DNA of 64,000 nucleotides from Mucilaginibacter sp. cycad4 (GTDB lineage: Bacteria > Bacteroidota > Bacteroidia > Sphingobacteriales > Sphingobacteriaceae), in contig NZ_CP139559.1 in assembly GCF_034263275.1 (NCBI RefSeq), forward strand, positions 5,518,001 through 5,582,000, in the 5' to 3' direction. Positions 42,252 through 51,000 of the stretch are shown piece by piece (positions within the stretch are counted from its first letter, which is position 1; every line of letters begins with the position of its first letter). Under the pieces are notes generated by a model. The model was given only the letters and a program-made list of their open reading frames with translations. It was not told the origin of the DNA and did no database searches. The position numbers and the translations under genes were made by a program.

Positions 42252-42881
42252 TTGGATAAAGTAAAAGTTTTAGAGAAATATTTACCGGCAGAAGCAGCCC
42301 CGCTTGTTGCCCGGTGGATCGACTACTTCAAATGCGAATTTAAAATTTCGCGCAACCGCAACAGTAAATTTGGCGATTACCGCTCACCCTATGGCGGCAA
42401 AGGTCACCGGATCTCGGTAAATTACGACCTTAACCCCTATGCATTTTTGGTAACCACAGTACACGAGTTTGCGCACCTGCATACCTGGAACGAGCATAAG
42501 CAAAAAGCCAAACCCCACGGAACCGAGTGGAAAAATAATTTCAAAAAAATGATGCAGCCATTTTTTGAAAAGGAGATTTTTCCTGCTGATATAAAAAAAG
42601 CCATCGTAAACTATTTAGATAACCCCGCTGCTTCAAGCTGCTCGGATCTTAACCTGTACCGTTCGTTACGCAAATACGATCCACCCAAAGCATCCGAAGC
42701 AATTTTAACGGTAGAAAAGATCCCGCTTAAGGCATTATTTAAACTGAAGGATGGTAGGGTATTCCGCAAAGACGAAAAGCTGCGTAAGCGGTTTAAATGT
42801 ACCGAAGTGGCAACCAAACGCATCTACCTGTTTAGCCCGGTGGCTGAGGTGGAATTATTAGAGGGAGCTACGGCGGCGTAG
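42252..42881 (+). CDS. SprT-like zinc metalloprotease domain protein
   Basis: The 209-aa protein starts with TTG 42252. The SprT-like motif HEFAH is at 71-75 (TTVHEFAHLHTWN) and the third ligand is probably His89 (AKPHGTEW). The C-terminal half contains KYDPPKASEAILTVEKIPLKALFKLKDGRVFRKDEKLRKRFKCTEV, a beta-rich zinc-ribbon-like region. Eukaryotic Spartan removes DNA-protein crosslinks; bacterial SprT proteins are largely uncharacterised, so a protease role is inferred. A TACTTTTG element (42228-42235) may be its -7 box. Confidence 0.88.
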   Translation: MDKVKVLEKYLPAEAAPLVARWIDYFKCEFKISRNRNSKFGDYRSPYGGKGHRISVNYDLNPYAFLVTTVHEFAHLHTWNEHKQKAKPHGTEWKNNFKKMMQPFFEKEIFPADIKKAIVNYLDNPAASSCSDLNLYRSLRKYDPPKASEAILTVEKIPLKALFKLKDGRVFRKDEKLRKRFKCTEVATKRIYLFSPVAEVELLEGATAA

Positions 42882-42983
42882 GTTACGTACTCCACGTTAT
42901 TTAAAGCAAGTATTATAAAAAACGTCATTGCACCTTTAGAGGCCCCGGATTTTGCATACTACCCATGATATAATAAAATTACG

Positions 42984-43080
42984 GTCATGCTGAACTTGTT
43001 TCAGCACCCCACAAGAAAGGTAGACGATTTGCTTAGCATGCGGCTTAGCAAGTGGGGTGTTGAAACAAGTTCAACATGAC
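42984..43080. repeat. Dispersed palindromic repeat, family 2 (copy 3)
   Basis: GTCATGCTGAACTTGTTTCA mirrors GAAACAAGTTCAACATGAC with the shared CACCCCAC and GCGGCTTAGCAAG centre. Partial family 1 fragments lie on both sides (about 42924 and 43140-43175), filling most of 42882-43241. Confidence 0.85.
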
Positions 43081-43241
43081 GATGTTTTTTTAATTATGCC
43101 ATGGGTAGATAAAAGCAATTCCAAACTGTACATAACGACTCTGGAATCGGAAATCACCTCCTGCCTCACAATGACGCTCGCTTAATTTGCCCAATTTTTC
43201 ATCCTTCAACACCCAATCAATTTATTCCGTACTTTTACCGC

Positions 43242-43880
43242 ATGGCAAAAGTTATATCATTTATAAATAACCCTTACCAGGAAAATACTTATATTTTGTA
43301 TGATGAAACCGGCGAATGTGTGATCATTGATCCGGGCATGTATACTGCCCCCGAGCAAAACACCGTTGTTAATTTCATCAAAAACAATAACCTGAAGCCT
43401 GTTATGCTGCTCAATACCCATTGCCATGTTGACCATGTGCTGGGCAATAAATTTGTATTTGACCAGTATGGCCTTAAACCGCGCTTTCATGCCGGCGAAT
43501 CGGAAGTACTGGCTGCTGTTGTTGCATATGCGCCATCTATGGGCTTTCGTTATGATGTATCGCCCATGCCCGATGAATACCTGCCCGAAACCGGCACTAT
43601 CCGCTTCGGCAATACTACCCTGCACCTGATCTTTGCACCGGGCCATTCGCCTGCGCATTTGTGCTTTTACGATAAGGAAGACAAGGTCCTGATTGGCGGC
43701 GATGTGTTGTTCAGGCAAAGTATCGGTCGTACGGATTTACCGGGCGGTAACTTTACCCAGCTGATCAACAACATCGAAACAAAGCTGTTCACCCTGCCTG
43801 ATGATGTTACTGTTTATCCGGGCCACGGCCCCGAAACAACTATCGGTTACGAAAAACAAAACAATCCGTTTTTAACTTAG
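43242..43880 (+). CDS. MBL-fold metallo-hydrolase (glyoxalase II-like)
   Basis: The 212-aa protein has the metal-binding motif H60-C-H62-V-D64-H65 (NTHCHVDHVLGN), a later FAPGHSPAH with His, GGDVLFRQSIGRTDLPGG with the bridging Asp, and YPGHGPETTIG with the last His. This is the pattern of hydroxyacylglutathione-hydrolase-like enzymes. Substrate may be a thioester but cannot be told. It is close upstream of the LolC/E-like gene (64 nt). Confidence 0.93.
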   Translation: MAKVISFINNPYQENTYILYDETGECVIIDPGMYTAPEQNTVVNFIKNNNLKPVMLLNTHCHVDHVLGNKFVFDQYGLKPRFHAGESEVLAAVVAYAPSMGFRYDVSPMPDEYLPETGTIRFGNTTLHLIFAPGHSPAHLCFYDKEDKVLIGGDVLFRQSIGRTDLPGGNFTQLINNIETKLFTLPDDVTVYPGHGPETTIGYEKQNNPFLT

Positions 43881-43944
43881 TTAAAGCCTTAACAACGTTT
43901 TATCAAGCATAAGCAAAACCTGAACGTATAACCCCCAAACACAA

Positions 43945-45171
43945 TTGAACACCTCCATTTACATAGCCAAGCGTTACCTGTTTTCGGGCAAAAAAATGCA
44001 TGCTATTAATATCATTTCGGGCATTTCTATGCTGGGGGTGCTCATTGGCAGTGCGGCTTTGCTCATTATCCTCTCGGTTTTCAATGGTTTTGAAAAAGTT
44101 ATCCTTTCGTTATACAGCAACTTTACGCCCGAAATTAAGATAGAGACTAAGCTTGGCAAAACCTTCAACCCCAATACGCCTTATTTCACTTCCCTGCATA
44201 AAGATGCCCACGTATTTTCCTTTACCGAAGTGCTGCAGGAAAAAGCCCTGATCAAATATGGCGATAAACCATTTTTGGGCACCGTAATGGGCGTGAGTGA
44301 CGATTTTTTGAAAAACCCGCAGCTCGACAGTACCATAGCCAGCGGCTCGTTCACGCTTAAAAGCGGCAACCAAAATTTTGCTGTAATTGGTGCTACCATA
44401 CAGGGTAACTTAGGCATTAATGTGCATGACGAGCTTTCGTCCATGCAAATCTATTCACCCCGGCGCGATGCAGAAAATTCGGCCAATCCCTTAAATGAAT
44501 TTGTTGTACGCAGCATCAACCCCTCAGGGGTATTTGCCATACAGCAGGAGTTTGATGATATAGCTGTAACCCCCATCGGGTTTGCCCGCGACCTGCTTGA
44601 TCAACCGGTAGATGTTTCTTCACTCCAGCTTAATTTTAAGCGGGGCACCAATATCGATGCCATGCAAAAAAACATCCAGGATAAAATAGGCAGGGACTTT
44701 ACCGTAAAAAACCGAAAGGAACAAAACAGCGAGCTATACAAAACCCTTAATTACGAAAGCTGGGCGGTTTACATGATCCTTACCTTTGTACTGATCATCG
44801 CAATATTTAACATCATTGGCTCGTTAACCATGCTGGTTATTGATAAACGCAAGGACATAGCCATTTTAAGCGGACTGGGCGCCAATAAAAATATGATCCA
44901 GGGGATTTTCTTTTTTGAGGGAATGATGATCACGGCTATTGGCTGTATTATTGGCATAATGCTGGGCGCCATTTTTTGCCTGTTGCAGCAGCATTACGGC
45001 TGGATAAAAATGGGGGCCAAAATGTCGGTGCTGGACTCGTATCCCATCGATCTTAAAGTTAAGGATTTTGGTTTGGTACTGCTAACTGTTGGTGGCATTT
45101 CGGTAATAGCTGCCGGCATCAGCGCCCGTTTAAGTATTAAAGGATTGGATGAAATCAAACAGGATTTGTAA
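43945..45171 (+). CDS. ABC transporter permease of the lipoprotein-releasing (LolC/LolE/FtsX) family
   Basis: The 408-aa protein starts with TTG 43945. It has one N-terminal helix (INIISGISMLGVLIGSAALLIILSVFNGFE), a large periplasmic domain (about 50-265), and three C-terminal helices (AVYMILTFVLIIAIFNIIGSLTMLVI; GMMITAIGCIIGIMLGAIFCLL; GLVLLTVGGISVIAAGI). Layout and the FNGFE/KDIAIL motifs match LolC/E, which extract lipoproteins from the inner membrane with LolD. No ATPase gene is adjacent. A small lipoprotein gene follows 10 nt later, perhaps co-transcribed. Confidence 0.9.
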   Translation: MNTSIYIAKRYLFSGKKMHAINIISGISMLGVLIGSAALLIILSVFNGFEKVILSLYSNFTPEIKIETKLGKTFNPNTPYFTSLHKDAHVFSFTEVLQEKALIKYGDKPFLGTVMGVSDDFLKNPQLDSTIASGSFTLKSGNQNFAVIGATIQGNLGINVHDELSSMQIYSPRRDAENSANPLNEFVVRSINPSGVFAIQQEFDDIAVTPIGFARDLLDQPVDVSSLQLNFKRGTNIDAMQKNIQDKIGRDFTVKNRKEQNSELYKTLNYESWAVYMILTFVLIIAIFNIIGSLTMLVIDKRKDIAILSGLGANKNMIQGIFFFEGMMITAIGCIIGIMLGAIFCLLQQHYGWIKMGAKMSVLDSYPIDLKVKDFGLVLLTVGGISVIAAGISARLSIKGLDEIKQDL

Positions 45172-45181
45172 ATTTGTTAAA

Positions 45182-45553
45182 ATGGGTATGAGGTATATCA
45201 AAGTTTTTGTTTTGCTGCTTGTTGTTATTGCTGTTTACGCATGTAATAATGATGCCCATAAAAAAGACGGGGTTACGCTTTATAAAGGCCTGTACAGCGC
45301 CGGGCCCGAAATTAAATCATTTAAAGATTGCGACAGCGGCCAGGAGTTTTGGGCGGTTGACAGTTCGGCCCAGCTTGAATTACAGTATTCGCAGCTCAAT
45401 TTTGAAAAACCTTACGAACCGGTTTACGTTGAGGTTGAAGGCATCAAATCAAAATCGGGCGATGTTGGCCGCGGATCCGAATATGACAGTACCCTCGTTG
45501 TAAAAAAGGTAGTAAAAATAACCAAAGAGATCCCGCAGGACGTATGTAATTAA
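45182..45553 (+). CDS. Small lipoprotein, NlpE-like character
   Basis: The product is about 123 aa (ATG 45182, or 45188 in the same frame). It has a lipobox VIAVYAC with the lipidated Cys at about residue 22. The mature part (GVTLYKGLYSAGPEIKSFKDCDSGQEFWAVDSSAQLELQYSQL) resembles the Gly-rich beta-barrel lipoprotein domains of the NlpE/META-adjacent kind, without a sure match. It begins 10 nt after the LolC/E-like permease, so a lipoprotein-handling context is possible. Confidence 0.7.
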   Translation: MGMRYIKVFVLLLVVIAVYACNNDAHKKDGVTLYKGLYSAGPEIKSFKDCDSGQEFWAVDSSAQLELQYSQLNFEKPYEPVYVEVEGIKSKSGDVGRGSEYDSTLVVKKVVKITKEIPQDVCN

Positions 45554-45653
45554 CACCCTGCCGTCATTGTTAATAAAAGCCAAAAACAATAACTTAGGCT
45601 TTTGCATTAAGCATTAAACACTCATCTGCCTTATCGGCGTTAACTAACAACCA

Positions 45654-46031
45654 ATGGAATCAAAACGTCAGCAAAAATTTGCCGGAGTAATACAGGAAGA
45701 CCTTGCAGCTATTTTTCAGCGCGAAGGCATGAATTATTTGCCTAATACCCTGGTAACCATAACCAAGGTGCGTGTAACGCCCGATTTGGCCATAGCCCGT
45801 ATATTTTTAAGCTTTTTGGGCAATCCTAATGTACAAACCGCCTTGCATACCATCAAATCGCACGCTTCGGAAATCAGGTACAAACTGGGCGCCCGCATCA
45901 AAGACCAGGTAAGGATTATTCCGCAGCTTGAGTTTTTTGTTGATGATACCAGCGAATACGTTGAACGCATGGACAAGATCTTTGATAAGATCAGCAAAGA
46001 AGAACGCCAGCCCGATACCGAAGAAAACTAA
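45654..46031 (+). CDS. rbfA: Ribosome-binding factor A
   Basis: The 125-aa protein has the RbfA KH-like domain: RQQKFAGVIQEDLAAIFQREGMNYLPNTLVTITKVRVTPDLAIARIFLSFLG and SEIRYKLGARIKDQVRIIPQLEFFVDDTSEYVERMDKIFDKI. It binds the 30S subunit during late 16S rRNA maturation and at low temperature. Its usual neighbours (infB, truB, nusA) are not present. The next gene starts 9 nt later. Confidence 0.96.
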   Translation: MESKRQQKFAGVIQEDLAAIFQREGMNYLPNTLVTITKVRVTPDLAIARIFLSFLGNPNVQTALHTIKSHASEIRYKLGARIKDQVRIIPQLEFFVDDTSEYVERMDKIFDKISKEERQPDTEEN

Positions 46032-46040
46032 TAGCCACTG

Positions 46041-46748
46041 ATGGACCGGCACACGCTGTTTGCTAATTACATTAACAATCATCCCGAAGCCATTGGCAAA
46101 GTGGTTGATTTTGATGCAGGTCATGACCGCCTTTACCATTTTGACCTTACTGCCGCCAATAAGGAGTTGACGGCAGAGGTCATTAACAGGCCGTCGATGT
46201 TTAGTCATTTAGTTAACGAAAAACTGCGTAGCAACAATTGCCGTTACGGTATTGGCGGGTACATGGAGCACCGTACCATTTATGCCTTCAGCAGTCATTT
46301 TGATACGGATGATGAACCCCGGCGCCTGCATTTAGGGGTTGATATCTGGAGCGATGCCGGAACGCCTGTATACGCCCCGCTCGATGGCATTGTACATAGC
46401 TACCAGGATAACAATACCATTGGCGATTACGGCCCAACCATCATTTTACAGCACAACCTTGACGGCTTAACCCTTTACAGCCTGTACGGGCATTTAAGCC
46501 GTAAAAGCCTGGAAGGGCTTGCCAAAGGCATGCCTGTATCAAAAAACCGGCAAATAGCAACCCTTGGCAATGCCGATGAAAACGGACATTGGCCGCCACA
46601 TTTACATTTCCAGCTGATGTTTGATATGGAAGGCAAACAGGGCGATTATCCCGGAGTAGGTAAGTTTTCAGAAAAAGAGATCTGGCAGAGGAATATTCCT
46701 GACCCCGGGCTGATATTGAGGTTTCCTGATGCGGTGAATGTGGGGTAG
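46041..46748 (+). CDS. M23-family metallopeptidase (LytM-like), cytoplasmic or atypical
   Basis: The 235-aa protein contains an M23 core: HLGVDIWSDAGTPVYAPLDGIVHSYQDNN (first His/Asp ligands) and HWPPHLHFQLMFDM (HxH, with the first H usually catalytic). No signal peptide is visible in front of MDRHTLFANYINNHPEAIGKVVDFD, which is unusual for an M23 cell-wall endopeptidase. It may be a peptidoglycan hydrolase or a degenerate relative. It shares an operon-like gap of 9 nt with rbfA. Confidence 0.88.
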   Translation: MDRHTLFANYINNHPEAIGKVVDFDAGHDRLYHFDLTAANKELTAEVINRPSMFSHLVNEKLRSNNCRYGIGGYMEHRTIYAFSSHFDTDDEPRRLHLGVDIWSDAGTPVYAPLDGIVHSYQDNNTIGDYGPTIILQHNLDGLTLYSLYGHLSRKSLEGLAKGMPVSKNRQIATLGNADENGHWPPHLHFQLMFDMEGKQGDYPGVGKFSEKEIWQRNIPDPGLILRFPDAVNVG

Positions 46749-46784
46749 CTATTGTTAGTGGAAGATAAAATCTCCATTCTGTTA

Positions 46785-46830
46785 TGCCTGTTTCAGCACC
46801 GGGGCAAGTAAGCGGTGTTGAAATAAGCCA
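46785..46830. repeat. Degenerate remnant of repeat family 2
   Basis: TGCCTGTTTCAGCACC and GGTGTTGAAATAAGCC are weak mirror images resembling the ends of family 2. Confidence 0.4.
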
Positions 46831-46987
46831 GCTGTTGTCCGGTAAAAGGAAATGCGATCAAAATACAAATATGCGGCGTTCGTTCGCATCATGCTATCCT
46901 CTACTCCAATATTAATCACCTGTTAATTAAAACATTTCCACAAACAATAACCGGCGAATAGGGTTTAACGACAAAAACCGACGCCCT

Positions 46988-48382
46988 ATGAAACAATTCT
47001 TACTGGTACTTTCCGCCTTTTTATTTTGCTTTCACGATCATGTTTTTGCCCAGGATAAGTTAGATGGCGTTTATGCCGGATGCGAGTTTTCGCCAAGTCC
47101 GATATTTGGCGGAGGGATGAACAGAACTGACGTTGCTATACTATTCAGACCTGATGGCACCTTCAATTCCTCGCTTAACCGTGCCGACTGGCAAACCAAC
47201 GTGAGCGGCAGGTACACCATAGGCAAAGGAGAGGTAACACTTAAATATACTAAAAGCTCGTCTGTTTATGGCATAACCAGGTATGGAAGCCTTTCCAATT
47301 ATGCACATGAACTGTTTAAACTCCAGGGGAACATCATACCTCCGGGCTATTACTCATTCATCAGTGCTATGGGCGGCGGCGGCGCGGCCTATGGTACAAC
47401 TTATGTAGGCGCTTTAAGTACACAGGGATTAAATTTTGATGGCAAGGGGCATTTTAGCAATTCGCGCTATTCGGGCTCAGTTGTAGCCGGCGAAAATGTT
47501 GGCGGGGGCAGTTCAAGCAGCCGGGACGGCAGCGGCACCTATAAAATAAACAAGGGGGTACTTACGCTCACCTATACCGACGGCCATACCGAACTACACA
47601 GCTTTTTTTGTGATATGGGCGGTAAAACCCGCATGGCTGTAGTTGATGGTCGGGTATTTTTTGTAGACAATGATGATAATACCACCACTAACAATACAAA
47701 ATCATCAACTGCGGCTAAAAAAACGTCGGAAAACTCGCCCACAAATGCCGGCAATACCGCCGCGCCGGATGGAAAAACACTGCTTTTAAAAGCCAATGCC
47801 GCCCATGGCGGCGATAAACTGAACGCATTGAAAACCGCCCGTTTAACAGGCTCCGTTTCAGGGTTAAAAGTTGTTGAGCTGATTGATATCCCCAACAGCA
47901 AGGTGCGCGTTGAAATATGGAAAAACGGCAAACCGGTTTCGGTGCAACAAACCGAAGGCAATAACGGATGGCAATGGAGCAGCGGCAACAAGTCCGACCT
48001 GCCAGCCAATAGCGTTGCCGAGATAAAAACCGCCTTATACACCGGGGTTATTGGGTTACGCAAGTCATCGCTTGATCAAATGCAGATCATCAATACACAA
48101 AAAATCCCCAATAATGACATGTATACGGTTCAATGCAAGTTAAATGGCAACGAATACGTGTTTGCTATAAATAATCAAAACCAACTGATGGCTTATGGCT
48201 ATAAGATAGGCGATAAAACCCTGTTTGCTATGCTGTCAGATCTTCGGCCGGTGCAGGGTATCACCATTCCTTATCGTGAGGCAACAACAAGCGGCCAGCA
48301 AAAACTTAATATTCAATATGACAACATGGATGTGAACCCTATTTTTGACGGGCAAAGCTGGGCGGTACCGGCCGGAAGCTAA
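46988..48382 (+). CDS. Secreted hypothetical protein with LolA-like C-terminal half
   Basis: The 464-aa protein has a signal peptide (MKQFLLVLSAFLFCFHDHVFA). The first half (about 25-230) is beta-strand-rich with glycine-rich stretches and matches nothing I know. A Ser/Thr/Asn linker (about 232-260) joins a C-terminal half (about 261-460) that opens KTLLLKANAAHGGDKLNALKTARLTGSVSGLKVVELIDIPNSKVRVEIWKNG and resembles LolA-like outer-membrane lipoprotein-sorting folds. This is a structural guess. Its end faces the aspartyl protease gene 8 nt away. Confidence 0.7.
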   Translation: MKQFLLVLSAFLFCFHDHVFAQDKLDGVYAGCEFSPSPIFGGGMNRTDVAILFRPDGTFNSSLNRADWQTNVSGRYTIGKGEVTLKYTKSSSVYGITRYGSLSNYAHELFKLQGNIIPPGYYSFISAMGGGGAAYGTTYVGALSTQGLNFDGKGHFSNSRYSGSVVAGENVGGGSSSSRDGSGTYKINKGVLTLTYTDGHTELHSFFCDMGGKTRMAVVDGRVFFVDNDDNTTTNNTKSSTAAKKTSENSPTNAGNTAAPDGKTLLLKANAAHGGDKLNALKTARLTGSVSGLKVVELIDIPNSKVRVEIWKNGKPVSVQQTEGNNGWQWSSGNKSDLPANSVAEIKTALYTGVIGLRKSSLDQMQIINTQKIPNNDMYTVQCKLNGNEYVFAINNQNQLMAYGYKIGDKTLFAMLSDLRPVQGITIPYREATTSGQQKLNIQYDNMDVNPIFDGQSWAVPAGS

Positions 48383-48390
48383 ATTTTATT

Positions 48391-49560
48391 TCAGGTAGAT
48401 AATTTATTCGGCTTCAGGTACAAATAATCGTTCTTGAAATCGAGGATCATGTTGAAATGTTTTAGCAAGCCATTTCCAAGGTAATTTATTTCAAAGCCCA
48501 TTGGGTTTCTGCCGCTTAATATAATGGCCGGCACATGTGTCTGCGCAAAACCGTTAATTCTGAAAAGCGGCGCTTCCACAATTTTCATCTCATATTTTAC
48601 CCCGCGCGGATCGCTGATAGTTGACGATTTGATCAGCTTTAAATCCGTTGGGAAATTATTTTTGGCTACCCAGCCACTATCCAAAATAGCAGCCTGCTCA
48701 GAACCTGTATCCATTAAAAAATTACCGGTATAGCTTTTGCCACCTATTTCAAAGCTCCCGCTCGCGTAAGCAAAGGAATGCGTAAACCCAATTTTCGATT
48801 TAACATATCCTTTTTTTAATGACCTCTGTAGTTTAGTGTGGATAACGAGCACCTTTTCATCGTAATTAACTTCCACCTGTTTGCCTTCAAAAAGGTTCCA
48901 GCCAAAGCGGCCATCCATATCATCAGCGGTAATATTTGTAGGCAGAATTTCCTGGTTGCGCCAAATCATGCCCCCTATTTGCAGTTTGAGCGCTTTACTC
49001 ATGTTATTATAATCAGGCTTCGCTTTACCCGCCAAAACATCGGCCTGGTTTGGCAGCAGCTTCGTTTTTTTCAGGATGGCATCCCTTGTAAAATGAAAAT
49101 CAAAGGAGCTAAGGTCAAAATGCAGGTTCAGGGTATCAACGTCATTCATAATAGCCTTTACATGAATGGCATTATGGGCACTAAGCGTAAACGGAATGGT
49201 ATCATTCGTAACGATATTGTTTTTCAATTTATCCTCTGGCGGTATAGCGCTTGCTATTTGCGTATAGCATGAATCCTTGCCGTTAAGCAGGATAATGAAG
49301 TTATACCTCGTGCCAGGCTTAATTTTTACCCTTATCGAATCGATATCGGTATAAAAGGTGACCCACTTTGCTGCCCGGGCCCTATCGGCAGTATAAACAT
49401 CCGGCCTTGTTTTTGGCGAAAGCGACCAGGCGTTTTTATCCAAAAATCCGCCGTCATTGATGGCTACTTTTTTTGATGTAGCTTTGATCACAGGCAGTTT
49501 CGACTGGCCAAAAACAAGTCCGCCAGACAGCAGGAAGATAAACAGCAAAAAATGTTTCAT
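48391..49560 (-). CDS. Secreted retropepsin-like aspartyl protease
   Basis: The 389-aa protein has a signal peptide (MKHFLLFIFLLSGGLVFG) and an aspartyl protease core after about residue 225, with the catalytic D284-T285-G286 (NFLMDTGSEQAAILD) and a C-terminal flap-like segment. Only one DTG is present, so the active enzyme would be a dimer, as in retropepsins. The N-terminal part (about 20-220) has no clear homologue. It converges with the preceding gene. Confidence 0.85.
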   Translation of the reverse strand: MKHFLLFIFLLSGGLVFGQSKLPVIKATSKKVAINDGGFLDKNAWSLSPKTRPDVYTADRARAAKWVTFYTDIDSIRVKIKPGTRYNFIILLNGKDSCYTQIASAIPPEDKLKNNIVTNDTIPFTLSAHNAIHVKAIMNDVDTLNLHFDLSSFDFHFTRDAILKKTKLLPNQADVLAGKAKPDYNNMSKALKLQIGGMIWRNQEILPTNITADDMDGRFGWNLFEGKQVEVNYDEKVLVIHTKLQRSLKKGYVKSKIGFTHSFAYASGSFEIGGKSYTGNFLMDTGSEQAAILDSGWVAKNNFPTDLKLIKSSTISDPRGVKYEMKIVEAPLFRINGFAQTHVPAIILSGRNPMGFEINYLGNGLLKHFNMILDFKNDYLYLKPNKLST

Positions 49561-49679
49561 CGTTTTTATGAGGTAAGGTGCCTAAAGATACAGCGGGAAT
49601 AAATCTTTACAAAATACAACTGTAAATGAGCTGCATCCCCCTTAAAAAAACACAAAAGTTAAAACTTTTCAGTCATCAC

Positions 49680-49698
49680 AGCTATTATATTAATAGCT
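49680..49698. promoter_or_regulatory. Palindrome upstream of the 51-aa membrane gene
   Basis: AGCTATTA-TAT-TAATAGCT is a perfect 8-bp dyad with a 3-nt centre, 29 nt before the ATG. It could be an operator. Confidence 0.4.
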
Positions 49699-49727
49699 AT
49701 GAAAATCATTAATTAAAACAAAGTACT

Positions 49728-49883
49728 ATGAACTCACTCCTGTATATAATTGCAGTCATCCTTATAATAGGATGGGCAATAGGTGTATTTTTCACATCAG
49801 TGGGCAGCCTGATCCACATTTTGCTGGTAATAGCTATTATCGCGCTTCTGTTAGGCGTAATCAGGCGGTCGACAGCTATATAA
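49728..49883 (+). CDS. 51-aa membrane protein of the lmo0937/DUF5670 kind
   Basis: ATG 49728 begins MNSLLYIIAVILIIGWAIGV, followed by FFTSVGSLIHILLVIAIIAL, two transmembrane helices with a short loop and a basic end (GVIRRSTAI). Length, the Trp-Ala-Ile-Gly-turn and two-helix hairpin match the lmo0937 family. These small proteins are often stress-induced, but their function is unknown. It has a dyad upstream and no gene partner. This gene is too short for usual gene-finding cut-offs, yet the composition is convincing. Confidence 0.82.
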   Translation: MNSLLYIIAVILIIGWAIGVFFTSVGSLIHILLVIAIIALLLGVIRRSTAI

Positions 49884-50053
49884 CGCTGCTGAAAATATAA
49901 AATCTGTAGGCTATATAAGCTATCTGAACCTTGATTCGCTTGATTTGCAGATTACCTGATAAAATCAGAAAGTCTTTAAATCAAATGGATCAAGGTTTTT
50001 TGTATACTTGTTTAAATCATCAGGGAGAAATCCTTAATCAGGAGAATCAAGGT

Positions 50054-50881
50054 TTGAAAAATATATACATTTTATTATTTATGGCAGTTGCAGCCACCAT
50101 CAGCGCATGCTCGCCTAAAGTACAACCCTTCGCTGCCACCAATAAAGTGTACCACAACCAAACCGATTCATTGGTAGAGGTGATTAGCCGCGAGCAGCCG
50201 GCCATGCTGGTTGACAGTGCGGGCGGCGCCATCCCTTCGGAATGGGTTGGCACCGTGAATTTTAACCTGCGCAAGCCCAATTACGTCATCATTCATTACA
50301 CAGCGCAGGATTCGGTTAAACAAACCCTTACCACATTCACTTTGGTAAAACCGCAGGTGAGCGCGCATTATGTTGTGAGCAAAGACGGCAAAATTTACCA
50401 TATGCTTAATGATTACCTGCGGGCCTGGCATGCCGGCATCAGTAAATGGGGCAGCATCAGCGATATGAACAGTTGTTCTATCGGTATAGAAATTGACAAT
50501 AACGGTCACGAGCCCTTTAATGATGTACAGGTAAAAAGCCTGCTGGTTTTATTGGCGCAATTAAAGAAAACCTACAACATTCCGCAGGCAAATTTTATCG
50601 GTCACCAGGATATAGCACCATTGCGCAAACCCGATCCCGGGCCATTGTTCCCCTGGAAATTGTTAGCACAAAAAGGCTTTGGTTTTTGGCGCGAAGAACT
50701 GCTGGAGCTGCCACCTGATAATTTTGATTATGCTACAGCACTTAAGCTGATCGGCTATGATATCAGCAACCTCCCGGCAGCCATTGTTGCCTTTAAGCGG
50801 CACTTTGTGCAAACGGATGAAACACCCGTAATGACACAGTTGGATTTGAATATCCTTTATAATGTTTACAGGAAATATTGA
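50054..50881 (+). CDS. N-acetylmuramoyl-L-alanine amidase, lipoprotein
   Basis: The 275-aa protein starts best with TTG 50054, giving a lipoprotein signal (KNIYILLFMAVAATISAC). The Amidase_2 zinc domain (about 75-220) shows PNYVIIHYTAQDSVKQTLTTF (first His), HAGISKWGSISDMNSCSIGIEIDNNGHEPF and NFIGHQDIAPLRKPDPGPLFPW (second His and catalytic residues). It cleaves the MurNAc-L-Ala bond of peptidoglycan. The C-terminal region (KLIGYDISNLPAAIVAFKRHF) resembles a peptidoglycan-binding helix bundle. The longer upstream frame to 49931 is not supported. Confidence 0.92.
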   Translation: MKNIYILLFMAVAATISACSPKVQPFAATNKVYHNQTDSLVEVISREQPAMLVDSAGGAIPSEWVGTVNFNLRKPNYVIIHYTAQDSVKQTLTTFTLVKPQVSAHYVVSKDGKIYHMLNDYLRAWHAGISKWGSISDMNSCSIGIEIDNNGHEPFNDVQVKSLLVLLAQLKKTYNIPQANFIGHQDIAPLRKPDPGPLFPWKLLAQKGFGFWREELLELPPDNFDYATALKLIGYDISNLPAAIVAFKRHFVQTDETPVMTQLDLNILYNVYRKY

Positions 50882-50925
50882 GCAGCCCCTAAAGGGGCGA
50901 GCACAAGCGCAAGAATAACATTTAT

Positions 50926-50974
50926 AAAGCATAACGCCCCGATACAACGAATGTGCCGGGGCGTTATGCTTTTA
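50926..50974. terminator. Bidirectional terminator between amidase and serS
   Basis: AAAGCATAACGCCCC and GGGGCGTTATGCTTT form a perfect 15-bp stem between convergent genes. A second imperfect CCCCTAAAGGGG-type palindrome surrounds it. Confidence 0.85.
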
Positions 50975-51000
50975 ACCTCCTCCTTTAGGGGGCAGGGGGG

